Source of the DNA: Sialis fuliginosa
Lineage: Eukaryota; Arthropoda; Insecta; Megaloptera; Sialidae
Direction of reading: 5' to 3'
DNA length: 64,000 nt
Assembly (NCBI GenBank): GCA_961205875.1
Contig: OY540810.1
Span: 35,960,001 to 36,024,000 of the forward strand
Every line of letters begins with the position of its first letter. The stretch's first letter is position 1. Below the pieces are notes generated by a model. That model saw nothing but the letters and a program-made list of their open reading frames with translations, had not been told where the DNA came from and did no database searches. Below, one piece after another: positions 26,701 through 41,100 of the stretch. The position numbers and the translations under genes are program-made.

Positions 26701-29700
26701 TCTGGTTACTTATTTCTCACTTCCTTACACGCTTAAAAATGACATTCTTTTAATTTCTGGTACATTCCACCAGAAATTCCATGAATCAACCAATTAAAGC
26801 TCGTTGTTCGGTTTCTTGGTTAGACGTGAACGCTCCTATTGTTACTCATAAACAGTGTAGTGAATCCTTTTGAAATTTATTGTAGTATATTATCCAGTTC
26901 GAAAGAACCTAATCATAAAACTTCTTAAAAAATACGTGCCAAAATAATCTGGCATGTTTTGTGAACATAGTTCTTTTGAAAGACTGATACAGCATAACTA
27001 TACTATACTGAAACAGCATCTAAATTAAAGAGATTTAAAGTTAGATACTTTTCTATTAAATGAAACTTGCATTTTGCAAACATTTTTAATTATGATAAAT
27101 TAAAAATTGTAAAATAATTTTCAAGTATTAAATAAAAATATCTATGACTAAACCAACAGATTCAGAACTTTCTTTCCATTGTTTTTGACAAAGTCATAAA
27201 ATATTTACTATATATTTTCTTACGTACATCTATTTGTCAATATATATATTTTTACATTAATAATTTCACACGACATTATTACGTAGTACCTACATAGTTT
27301 AATAAACTCATATAAAAAAGCTTTTAAAATGCTCTATAATATATTGTATTTATTCTACATCTGACACTTCGCAATCCATCTGATAGAATGATTGACATTA
27401 GACCGAGACACTGTCATTTATCATGTTATATTGACATTTTAGACAAATAAGAAAAACTTTATGAGAAAAAATCACGTTGGTGGTATTTAACAATATAATA
27501 TACAATTTATAACAATGACAAAACATTAAAAGACATATTTATCAAAAGTAAAACATTATAGTGCAGTTAGAAAGTTAAACTACTGTTAACCATATTGTTG
27601 TAGGAACAAGAAAGAAATGCAAATGTTTTTATTTAGGGTGAAAGTTATTTTTTTTAAATTATTTATTTTGTTTTGAGTTCTTTTACCTAAAATGTCTAAA
27701 ATTAAATAAACGATTAAATTATTTATTGATTTGTTCCATTCATTATGCATCGTTAGTTTTCTATAAATTTGAACGTATAAGATACTGGCACCAGTTATGA
27801 CCGCTATTAGAGCAAGGTTTAGTGTTTTGTGATTAACGGGCTTTTCATGAACTTATATTACTAATAAAATAAGAAACTCTTTATTTAATCAATTTAATTA
27901 CCAAACTTCGCAAATATAGTTTGTTTTTTAAATTATAGCCTTTTATTTTGTTTATGTTTTTTCTCCAGTAATGGATAAAATATAACCAGTAATGAGTACG
28001 CAGTGATGGATATTTACAAAAGATATAAATAAAAGAAGCGTCAAATTTGAAACAATGTAAAGCAGTTACTATGATAATATAATAATTAATTAATAAATTA
28101 TACTGATAATTAGTTTAAATGACCATCATTTTGACACCTATTGACCGAACATCAAATCACGCTGTAACACAATTAAATGTATATAGATTAATATTCAGAA
28201 ATGCTAGTTATCAAATATCAACAAATATTTCTAATTCAGTACATTTAATTAAAAAATAGCCATTACTGGGGTCATACCCAAGACTGGTGCCAGTACCTTA
28301 TGTAGAAATGTTACCGTTTTTATATAAATGTCATAAAACTATGCACATATATTAAGAAGTGCAAATATAATATCAAAGATCTAATTATAATTAATAATAC
28401 CCTCAAAGACAATTGACTTTAAATCAAACGTTAATCCAAATATTTTTTTTGTAGAAATATCTCTCATTAAATATTATATGTTACGCCATGCGTATAACAA
28501 TCCTGAATATAGCAATGCAATTTTAAAAAGCTAAATATTTATATGCAACATTTAATTCTCATTAATTAACGGCTCTCTTTAACAATAACCACTTTTCACT
28601 TTTTACATCGTTAAACAAGTTACTTTAACTTGCTCCGATCACATATCTACCGGTTTGAATACAAATTAATATCATTAAATGGGTTGAACAAATATCACAT
28701 TTCCCGAATGGAATTTTTTATAGATGCAGTTACGTATATCAGGGCTGGACAGTTATTTTTTCACAAAAAACTGGATGAAATATTATGACAAAGGAAAAAG
28801 TTGTCGTGAGTAATAGCGAAAAAAATTATTCAAATAATAATAAAAAAACTATAAAATATGAAAATACCTGATGGATAAAAAAAATTACATTAACTTTGGA
28901 ATGATTTTAATTAAAATTATCGTTATATTGGTTTGGTATTATGTATATCAAATCAGCTTTAAGTAAAATATATCAAAATATATTATAATATTTTTCAACT
29001 ATAACTTAACTATGACAAATTATTATTACAGTTATTAAAATAAAAATATATAAAGTTAAGCTACAAACACTTGATTTATATATTTTGGCTTAAATTTTGA
29101 GAACGTAAACATTATAAATTCCGCTTTAAAATTATAACAAATAGAAACTATCGTTTTTGTGAGCTCAAAAAACAGCTAAAATATTAATATCGGTTTGAAA
29201 ATTTACATATCCACTAAACTGACTGTAACTACTAAACCCCTAAATAAATAATTTGAATTTTAGTACATAAAACTAGACTATATAGCAGATATTTAAAGGC
29301 TATTTCAAAAAGTAACTAAAATTTTTTAAGTATTGTGTCACTCAACAGTAAAATTTTTTATCGATTTATTGTAAGTAGGTACTTAAATAAAATAGCAATA
29401 ATTTACATTCAATTAGATAAATAAAAAGACTTCATCTGCACATAAGATTTCAATAAGGCCGCTGTTCAACTTTTACCGACCCTTGGACTATTAGTAACAC
29501 ATGTTCTTAAATGATTAGTGAACATATATATTATTACCCATAGTACCTAATAACTATGATTATGTCACTCGATTTTATGTTTACTTTACTAAATGTTATT
29601 TACTGTTAATGTTTTAATAGAAACATTTTTCGAAACATGTTAAATCGTTATTTTATTCTACATACAAATTCTCAAGATTTGTAGATATAAACATTTTGAT

Positions 29701-32700
29701 GTAAATTATATTTTAATTTAAATCGTAAACAAAATATGTTAGTTCAAATAATATTTATATCAGATATAATATGTGGTTACGCTTCCTTCCGTATAATTTT
29801 GTAGCTAGTAATCTTACTGTTTTTTTATTTTATTTTATTTTAATTTGAAAGTAACTTTCAAAACAAGAATCTCTCTTCCTATGAAATGTATACACATACA
29901 AACATTCTGATACCAAATATCAAATAAAATAAATTATATCAGGATATAAACATATTTATCGATATCTTCTTACATAATTTTAAAAAAATATTTCAATTTT
30001 GTATAAATAAAAATAAAACACTGCAGTAAATAATGTAAATATCATTGAATAAATAAATAAATTACGTTTTATATTGAAGCCCCCAAAAGCAAGATTTAAT
30101 AAAAATTTTAATATAAATTAACATTGTTTTTAGGGTTCCGTATCTGGAAATGAAAAAATGGAACCCTTTTATCATTGTTGTTTGTCTGTCTGTCCGTCGA
30201 AACCCTTTTTCTCAGATCGGTCAGAGGTATCAAATTGAGTTTAATATCAAATACTAAGGTTTATAGCCTCATAGTCCAGTAAAAAATTCAAGTTTCTAAC
30301 TCAATGTAATAAAAGATAGGCTTATAGGGCATTTCCCGTTGACCTAAAATCTTTAAATTTGGTGCGAAGTAAAGGAAAAAATTCAAAAATCCTGAATTTC
30401 AAATTTTATGTGAAATTATTATGTGACAAACTTAATATACAGTTTCTTTCATACAGCCTCTACGTAAAGACGCCTTGAAAAAAAAAAGTTTCATATTATA
30501 ACGGTACGGAACCTTCAAGGTGCGAGTCCAACTCGCAATTGTCCGTATTTTTTATTTCAATTTTAATATTCTAATTGCAAGTCAAAAAATGAGAACAAGT
30601 ATTCATGTCACATTATTAAATTACAATATAATAATTTTGTAGTAGTAAATTATATTTAACTCAATTTAGTTATATGTAAAATAAGTTGACTTTCGTTTTT
30701 AAAGGTTAATATGAAATGTATGTTACCATCTACTTAAAAACAATTTAACTGTTCTGTTATTACTTTTGTGTTTTATGGCTCGTTTAATATTCGATAGTCT
30801 AACTAAATTACTTTACATTTCAAATATAATTACATAAAAATGTGTATAAATTTGGAAATAGTTTCATTGGCAAAACTTAATGGTGTATGACAATCTTTAT
30901 ATATAGTATTTTATACATTATTTTTTTCTACTTTATGTTCTTATGTACAAAATATATATATATCATTAACCGAATTAATGACCATATATGGAATAAACTT
31001 TAACACAGTCTAATAGGTTAGTGAATTTTGACCTACAAAACATTTCATTTGTAAATTTTTCGACTGATGTCACATGTCAGTGTCATAAACATTTTTTTCT
31101 TGAGCTCAACAAACAAATAATTTACATACTTTTAACCCCTGAACTTTTGTTCAATTTTTATTCATTTATTGTTTATTATTATACAAATTGCAAAAACATA
31201 AAATATAAATAAATGTATGGATTATAAATAAATTAATCCAATCATAATCCAATTAGTTACACAGAATGGTCCGGTTTGGGATACAGATGTAATTATAAAC
31301 AAAAAATTTGTATGATTGTTTCGTTTAACAGAGTAGGTAGCAAAATAGTCATTTTGGGATCAATTTAGATAAATTTATAACTGAAGAACTGTAAGACCTA
31401 GGCACAAACTTTGTACAATTAATTTGTATGTATAGGTAACATTATGACACACCAAAATAATGATAAAAAAATACCACATATTGTAGTTACTTTTGGAGAA
31501 AAATGTGATTTTCATAAAAAATTTCAAAAAAATAAAATAAAATTTATAGTCACCGTATTATCGAGAACATAAAAATAAATAAAACCTATTTGTTACAGTC
31601 TTACGATCACAAATCGTTCGACTTCTTAGGATTGAAAAAATCCATCTTCAACACCCTCCTGCAAGCCGTGAAAGCTATTAAAGGAGGTGTAATTGCCATC
31701 AAGGGTCAACTGATCAAAGGAACTGGACAAATCGTGAGCACCAAGGGAAAAATTATCGCCACCAAAGGAGAAGCAATCAGTAACTACGGCAGACACCTCG
31801 TCGAACACGCTTTCGTTGCTAAGCCCGAAGTACATCAATCGAATCCGATCAAACAGCACTTTGCCCAGCATCTTGGAGGACTTTCCGCTATTCCAGGTGA
31901 TTAAAATGTCTTTTTATTTAAATTTTAACCTAGTCTATAAATGCTCTATTTGATTTATACAGAATTTAAAAAAAAGGACTTATCGTAAATTTAAAGGGCG
32001 TATAGTTCTGACTAAAATAAATCTCATAAACATGGTTTTAATTATTATTAATTTTTATTTTAAATTAAATATTCACATTACAGTTTCTATTTACCTTTAA
32101 AAGATTCATATCTCTGAAAGATAATTTGCAGATCCACTTTTTTATTTATTTTTGACAACAAACAAAAAATAATAAATTAATTTGGAAAAATTGTTGGAAT
32201 CATGTTATTCATTTAATAAATTAAATATTTATATGCTATGTTCGACGGTGTAAAAGTAAAAATGGAATAAATGAAAATTAATTAATTAATTAACAAGTAG
32301 ATTTGTAAATAATGAAATAGCAGATATATTTTTAATTGCAAAACAATAAGAATTTATTATATACAAGCATTTCTATGTAGAAATAACTTATTTCTTAAAA
32401 CGCCAAAATTATTAACTCCAGTTAACAAACGGTTTAGCAAATCGATATTTTATATTGTTTCCTCTTAAATACGAAATTTATAAATAAATATTTTATTTAT
32501 ATTTTATTTTAGTCGACAGAAAATTGAATTTTATTTTTTCTGAAAAGCGAACATAAATAATTTTGGTAACCAAACCTCTTATACACACATCATTTATTTT
32601 CCATTCAGAGAAATATCAATTATATGTACATATAAAACTTTGTTATTTTCCCAGGGAACAGGGTTGGATTTTTGGCTTGCAGAACTCAAAACTACATTTA

Positions 32701-35113
32701 ATTATTATTGAACCCTGATAAACTAAAATTTTAAATCCACAGTAAAATTATGTTTATTAAATCCACATGAGAGGGGGCTGATAGGACTTTAGTCCTAGGG
32801 CTCAGGACAACGAACAAATAAAAAACTCATTAGTCACGTTCACGACTGACCAAAAACAGTGAATAACGAGCTTTGATTGGTTGATTCATGGAATTTCTGG
32901 TGGAATGTACCAGAAATTAAAAGAATGTTAAGCGTGTAAAGAAGTGAGAAAGAAATAACCAGAAAGAGATAGAAACTAGTGTTCTGGCAGAAACGCTCAA
33001 CATGAAGTGAACATAAAAGTTCTTTGGTTAGCCTGGTCACTAGTTTCTATCTCTTTTTAGTTACTTCTTTCTCACTTCCTTGCATGCTTAAAAAATGAAA
33101 TTCTTTTAATTTCTGATACATTCCACAAGAAATTCTATGAATCAACCAATCAAAGCTATATTTTTTTTATATTGAAAGATCTAAAAAAGGTCATTTAAAC
33201 ATACCGAAAAAACCTGGTCGAAAAAAAATCTTAGAGGACCCGTTAACAATACCAGTCTGGGGACCCGTGATAGGATATGGGGGCCATGATTAAATTTTTA
33301 TTTTTCCATTACTTTGGGCTCTTCCCTATAGAGTTAATAATACTCGACGAACTAATAAAAAAACCTTATGTAAAAAGTTATAGCAGAAATAAGTTTTAGT
33401 TTAAAATTGGCAAACATTACAGAAAAAAGTTTAAAATATAGAAAGGCATAAATTCAAATTCAAATTTACATAATTCAATCTACATGACTATTCCTCGTAT
33501 TGTATTTAAAGTAAAACATTTGTAAGAGGAGTTCAAGTGAGATACAAACAACTTAATAACAAACAACTTTTTCATCTATTTTAGATTGCCAAAATAATTC
33601 GTTACTACCTTTCACTGCAAACGTTCTTTCACTATATACGTAGAATCCTTTATAGCGGAAGAATGCACTAAATAGTATCAATTTTCTAAACCAGTTTGCA
33701 GATCAAAACTGCACACTTATGCAATAAATTGAATTTTAGAAACTGAAAACATAATTCGACTGCGGTTGACAGATTTCTATAATATTTGAATTGAGGATAT
33801 GAGATATAATCGCCTACCCTGAGAACCTCGGGCATTTTGTAATCTCATCGGGTCTATTCGATATATGTATATTATATATAGGTTTCATGTATCGATTACT
33901 AAATTAATGTGCAGGATGTTATACTGATTTACTTTCAATAGAAGTCTATGAAATGCAATTATTATACAATAATTTATATAGATATTAACAGTAATCATGA
34001 AAATGGAAACATGTTTAATGCAATAAATACAATTTGAAATAGAAATTTGCACATAGTCATAATTAATATACATATACCATATTGTTTTATTCTGAAAATG
34101 TTTGCACAATTATTTATAGTTCGTATAGTTTCATTGCATTTACTTATTAGTTTTTATGAATCGGATTTCAAATATTATTGTCTCAAATAATTACTTTCTT
34201 GGACATTTTGAGGTATTAATACTAACCTAAAAAATAAAATAAAAAAAATATGAGTGTGGCTGTGTCGGGATGCACAGTCGAGGAATTGACATGAATACGT
34301 TTCCAAATCTTAAGTCATATTTAAAAAAATTAATAAAAAAATTAAACACGTTACTGCGTAGAGAATATATGTATATTCTAAAATATTGCTATTTTTGTTT
34401 CCATTCAAATAATTAATATTTAAGCCTTGGCACTTTATAGAAACGGTGTCCGTCAGCGCTTCGACTTTGCAAATCTATTATATGTGATTCAATACAAGTG
34501 GCATTTTAGCTACGTCGAAACGCAGCGGCGTTTTTTATTGAATCGCACATAATAGATTTTTAATTTCGAAGCGCTGGAGGATACCGTTTCTGTAAAGCGC
34601 CAAGGCTCTACAAGCAAAATTGAAGAAATATGAATTTTACTTTATTTTTATTCATATTTTAAAAACTTTCATCAAAAAATCAAAAACAATATACTGTTAT
34701 TATTGTTTCAATTAAATAAATTAATATTTACAAGAGAAATCGTAAAAATACGAAATTTACTTTTTTTAATTATATGAAGTTTTTCATTCATTAAAACTGG
34801 TTAAATATTTTGATTTGTACTTGCACCTCATAGATCTAATCAAAATCTATAATTTGAGACCAAAACCTGGGTTGTAGCTGCTCTAAATGTCGAGATAAAC
34901 TGATTGAAAATTTACGTTAGCGCGTATAATGTTCAAGATTTTTTGAAGTGTCATCCAGTATCTTATATAAAACACTGGACGTAATTCTCTTAAAAAACAT
35001 ATAGTTATTATCCTTGAGTTTCTTTAAGAAAACAGAAAATCTTCCACAATAAATTATTCTGTAATAAATCATTGTAATAAGGTAATAAGATAATATTATA
35101 TTTTATACTACAT

Positions 35114-35144
<31 letters not shown>

Positions 35145-38100
35145 TCAGTGTTATTGAACATAATGTAGCACACACTCTTCATTTACTTTCTCATCAATGT
35201 CTTTTAAATAATACCTACATTTATTCATTTTTTCTATATCCTTTCGCTGTCTAACATAAATGATTAATATAAATATTTTGCTTAAATTTATTAACATATT
35301 AACTTCTTTCGACCATAAATATTAAAAAAACGAATTTAATTGCATATCTTATGCAGCAAATTATGTTCTTATTAAATTGATTAGTTTAAGTTTCTAAATT
35401 GAATTCTATATTTCCTTATTTAAATATTCAAAAAGTTTATATTTATCTGTTCTGAAACGATTGTCTAAAGGGAAAAACAAAAATGGTTTCAAATAATTGG
35501 AAAATAATTTACATATCGGACATTTTTTTTGTTTTCTAAAACGTTAAGTACCAACAATTTAAATAATTTCAATAGTTAATTTCATCGCAAATGGAAAATC
35601 GAAATTTATAGGAAGAGGAAGAGGAAATACACATGCATGATAATATATTTTTATTGCACTTATTAATTATAAAATTTACATGTTCGTATTTTAAATAATA
35701 TTTTTTTAATGAATAATATGGAACATTAAATATTATGACATGAACCATGTGTTAGAAATATTAATATACGTTATTACATATTAAACATCATTCATTTCAC
35801 ACTAATTTAAAAATTATATCAGATAATGCTAATTTAATACAATACACAATAACCCAACTGTTTTTATATCAAGTTTCATAATTACGGATATTCAATTTTG
35901 TAATTGAAGTATATTATTTGTACAGCAACGAAGGTCATTACCTTTAGATGCTACGAAATAAATGTAGGTACCTACACATACTTTCACTAATGAGTTTCGC
36001 TATTTTTATTTGATATTTTTCACGGTTTTTATTGCCTCCTTTGGAAAGGTATTAGAATAATCAATAGAACTTATTTATTTCATTTGGTTTGAATAATTAA
36101 TGTAATTTTACGGGTTATTTGAGTGTGTAGTTGTTTACTTTATTATAAAAAAAGGTAATTTGTGCAGTGCAAATAATTGTAAAAATGTATAACATAAAAA
36201 AATGCAAAAATTGTAATATGTTTTTTTCTCATTCAAACCACAAATTGTGCAGTTATCAAATTTCCCCTCATGTGGACATTTATGGTGACGGCAATTAAAT
36301 TTTGCTAATCATCGAAGCTGTAAAATTTCGTTCTTATACTTTTAGTGTTAATTTCGCAACTTAAATCACCATTTCGACTAATGTATTGTCATATTTATAT
36401 AGAAGTGAAGTCCGAAAATTTTAAAATAATGATATAATATCTGTAGAATAAGAGAAATGTAATTCATAATATATTAGAATTTATTACTTTAATGCCCGGT
36501 ATTATAAATAATTTATTCGAGTGCAGAAGCAAATTAGCTTCCAGCTAACGCTATCTACTAGGCACTGAATATAAATGACAACACATCACAGATGTAGCGA
36601 ATGAAATCGTACATGTGATAATTTTGATCCATGCGCGTATTAAGTATAAATCAGCGACTTAAAATTAGTGCTGCCAAGTGTACCTCATTTATTACCACTG
36701 ACATAACAATTTGACACCTAGCAGATAACGTTAGCTGGAAGATAATTTGCTTTTACACTCAAGCGAATTCTTTATAATACCGGATATAAATCAGAGAAAA
36801 GTTGTTATTGACTTTAGATACTTTATTCTATAATTAAGGTCAGAGAAATGGAATATGATCACTAATTTAATTATATATCAAATATAGAATGCAATTTGAA
36901 ATTATCAAGTTAAAAATTATATAATAATATTTAGTTTAAAATTTCACAATAATTACATACATACTCGATTATAATAAAAAAAGTAGTAGTAATAGTAATG
37001 TAATATATCACAAAAACTGATAAAAATACTCTATTTATTTTTTTTACACATATAGTTATGTAATACTACTTTCAAAACATTATATAAAATCAAAGTTCAC
37101 ATACGATTGATTTACAAATACATATATTTAATCTATAAAAACATATTTAATTCAATACACAAAAAATTATCTTACAATAAATATAATTTTTTAATAAATA
37201 GGTACATGGTTACCTACATACATATTTCAGTCAAGTTACATTTGTTCAATTTTAAATCATTTTAATTTTATGAATCCTACATAACTTAGAATTGTTACGA
37301 TTCGTTCGCTCGCAAAGCATTTTAAACTAACGCAATTTATCCGGTATTATAAACGAACTAGCAAAATTTGCTAGCTAGCAAGCACTTCCAAATGAGGTTT
37401 CAAACCTATCTGACAGTTCTCTTTAAATTTCATGAAGTGTTTGACAGTTTTCGCACACGCATGATATGTAAACACCAAAACTATTAAAACAGTGACGATA
37501 TTATGATTATTATTTTGTACGATCAGAGTCGCTAACTGTGTTACAAGAAGTTGAAGTATCACTGTTCTAAATTCCATAGAATTAATACCCCATTTGAAAG
37601 TGATTGCTAGCTAGCCAATTTGCTAGCTTCTTTATAATCGCGCCATATTGTACTTTTTGGTAATCTAAAGATATTATATATTTCTAAATACTTATCACTT
37701 CTTCTTGTTCAGTTATTACCCACTGCAATATTTAACGTAGCATTGACCAACAAAAATCATAAAAATTAACATAAGCCTCTTACAACGATATTTTTAAAAA
37801 CGAATCAATATTCTAGAATACATCTATATCAACTAAATAAATCACAACTATAACTATAGTAGGTATGTATGTATATAAAACCACATTCACTCTTGAATAT
37901 AAGTTCAATAAAAAATCTAGCGAAAACATTTATTAGTTGCAAACTTCTAACTTTCTCATGTTTATATTTTTTCCAGCCGGTTTCGCGCACCAGTCTGTTG
38001 GCTACAGCGCGGGACATGCTAGTCCGGCCGTGGAGCACTACGCCGTAGCCGCCGGCCCCAGCCACAGCGCGCCTGCAGAGTCGTACGGAGCACCTTTACA

Positions 38101-41100
38101 ACCACATTACACATCGGCGTATCTTCCACAAAACTATGGTGCCGTTGAAGGTATTTTTACTACAACAACTATTTAAAGTTGATTGTTAATAGTTACCATC
38201 CGTTAGGCGAGCAGATTACGTACGTAAACTACTCTTTTAAAAACTATTACAACTTAAATATACCCCAAGGTATATAAAGACAAAGTAGTCTCAACAATTC
38301 CTTGACCAATCAGCGTTGGCGCGGGAATTGACGTCATCTGGGGGATGTATTCAAATACTATAAATGTATAATAGAATATCAATTACACAAAATTCCTTTT
38401 ATTCTTGTTTTCGTATTTTTTTTATATTTTAACAACACATAAGTACAAATTCAACATAGCAAAATCATCGTTTCGACGGAGCTAAAGTGCCACTCGTATT
38501 AAATCAAATATAACAGATTTTCAAGGGCGATACGGTGACGATCTCCGTTTTTGTTAAATGCCAGCGCTTAAAAGAGTGGCTTATAATAAAATTGTAATCC
38601 GCGCGCCTTCGGAGGGTTAATTAAGAAATAATAATGAGTATACCTTTAATAACAGTTGAAAGCTTTGAGACTTCCGTGGTGATCTTTAAGTGAATCTTAG
38701 TTTATACCCAGAAGACAAGATTCTTGAGAAAATCACTGCGAGATATAAAATAATAATAAATAACAAATCGTCATCGTAATTATCCACAACAACCGATATT
38801 AACAATATTCGTATTTTTATGGCACTAAATAATAAACTAAGATTTTTTTTCGCCAAGAGGTACTAGTTTGAAGATGTGATATTTTTTTAAATAAGAGTGC
38901 AGGCTATATATACAAATAATATAACAAAATCTTCAATTGTATCTCGGCGAAAAAAAATCGTACAATCATAAGTAAAAGTTCATCCTAAAGGAGAAGATAG
39001 TAAAAAACTTAAGAACAAAAATTTCTACTTGGGTAAATATGGCCAAAATTGTCCTTTTTGCACTATCTTTGGACTGTCTCGCAAACCTGAAATAATGGAG
39101 CAATTGGGGCAACAGTATAATTTTTCAAAAAACTTTTTATTACCCTCAATTTTAATAAATCTTTGTTACCATTTTCCACGAATTTGAGATAAAATGAAAT
39201 TGATTCAATTCTGAATTAACGATATAAAATAAATCGTAAAACGTAAACTATAAAAATTATAGCTTTTACTGTGTTACTCCCACAGTCAATAAAATTAATT
39301 TAAAGTATAAAATTAATATAAAATAACTAAACAGCCAATCAATTAAACATATATCAAATAAACATAAAATATGGAAGTTATTTAAATCACACGTCTGAAT
39401 TTTAAGTAAGCATTGCTTTCGTAGTTTAATTATTTCCAAGTTTATTCTCAAATATTTACATTTATGTAAAACGCAACACTATTAATCAATATTAAAATCC
39501 AGTTATACAGAGTCAAACTCCAGTTAATAAGATATTGTTCTTTATTTATATAAAACATACAAAAAATTACAATCACTTACTGTATGACTTAAAAAAAGTA
39601 AATTAATATAATACAGTTTAAAAATACACAGCATTAGAAATACACTTTTTGTAAATTGTTTAGGATATGCTAGTTAATAAATATTTTACCAGTATATATA
39701 CCATCTTTTAATCAATAAAAATATCATGAATACACATAATTCAAGTAAATCTTTAAATTAAAAAACAATTAAAGCTACTAAATTGTATGACATTTAATGA
39801 ATATCAAAAAAAAAGTTAAATAGTTAAGTACATAAACATTAGAATTAACAAGAACTGATACCTGAAATAATTTAAATTTTGTTTTTACAACAATAAAATA
39901 ATAACTACACATATATGCAGAGAACATTATCATTGTTAACTTTATACGCTCTCAAAAATCTATATAAATATATTTATATACATATATGGATGTGACATTC
40001 GGTCGAGATTAAAACAATATTTCAACATATGCATCTGCATATTACATATGGATAAAACATGTTACAAAACTGATCAATAAATTTTAAGATTCTAAGAGTT
40101 CACTGACATTATAGGTAGATCAAATGTTAAACAGTAACTGCTTTAAAAAAATTCATTTCGAGTTATTTTAGTATGAAGTTAATTTAATAAATCTGTAATG
40201 TACGTAAAATATAATTACCTATATATCAACATTACGATTTGTAAAAATACATTTTATTTCTTTACTTTACTATAAATCCTAAATTACTAGCAATATTAAT
40301 ATACAAAAAATATAATATATACCACATTTTTTAATAAAATAAGTTTGGTATTTCAATAAGTATGACAATTCCATTATACGACAAAATTACTACTGACTAA
40401 TTTGTAGGGAAATTGAAATGTGTAAAAAGAAGACATTAATCAAAAACTACAATTTCAATTAGATAACTTCATGCCCGGTATCATACAGAATTTGCTTGAG
40501 TGTAAAAGCAAATTAGCTTTCAACTAACGCTATCTGCTAAGCACTAAATATAAATGACAACACACTCACACATGTAGCGAATGAAATCGTACATATGAAA
40601 ACCTTAACGCATACGCGATAAGTAGAAATCAGCGACTTAAAATAAGTGTTGCCAAGTGTACCTCATAAAATGCATTATTATACATTATATATTATCACTG
40701 CTTTGAAATATTGAGCAATTTCATAACAATTTGACGCCTAGCAGATAGCGTTAGCTGGAAACTAATTTGCTTTTGCACTAATATATCGGGCATGAGATTG
40801 TTAAAATTTGATAAAATAAACACATTTAAATTTAAAAAGCAATTTTTAATTTCAGTAAAAGAAGTGTTAACTTCAAAAATGAAAGTTGGCTAATTTGTTA
40901 AACAGAAAAACAAATATAGATGTTGGTTATTGTATTTATATCTAGAAATGTAAATTTCGTGTTTTGTTCCAAGTCTCTAACAATATGTAAACAGTGCAAT
41001 CACTGCCAAAGGGTCGTTGATGTTATTTGCACATAGGTTTTGTGTTTCGTTTTTGTTATTTGAATTTTTAATGTTTTGGTAGCTATGAATCATTGTATTT

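Noticed and set aside
35118-35142. CRISPR-like or satellite array
   Set aside because: Simple AAAT microsatellite; no spacers, and the genome is animal.
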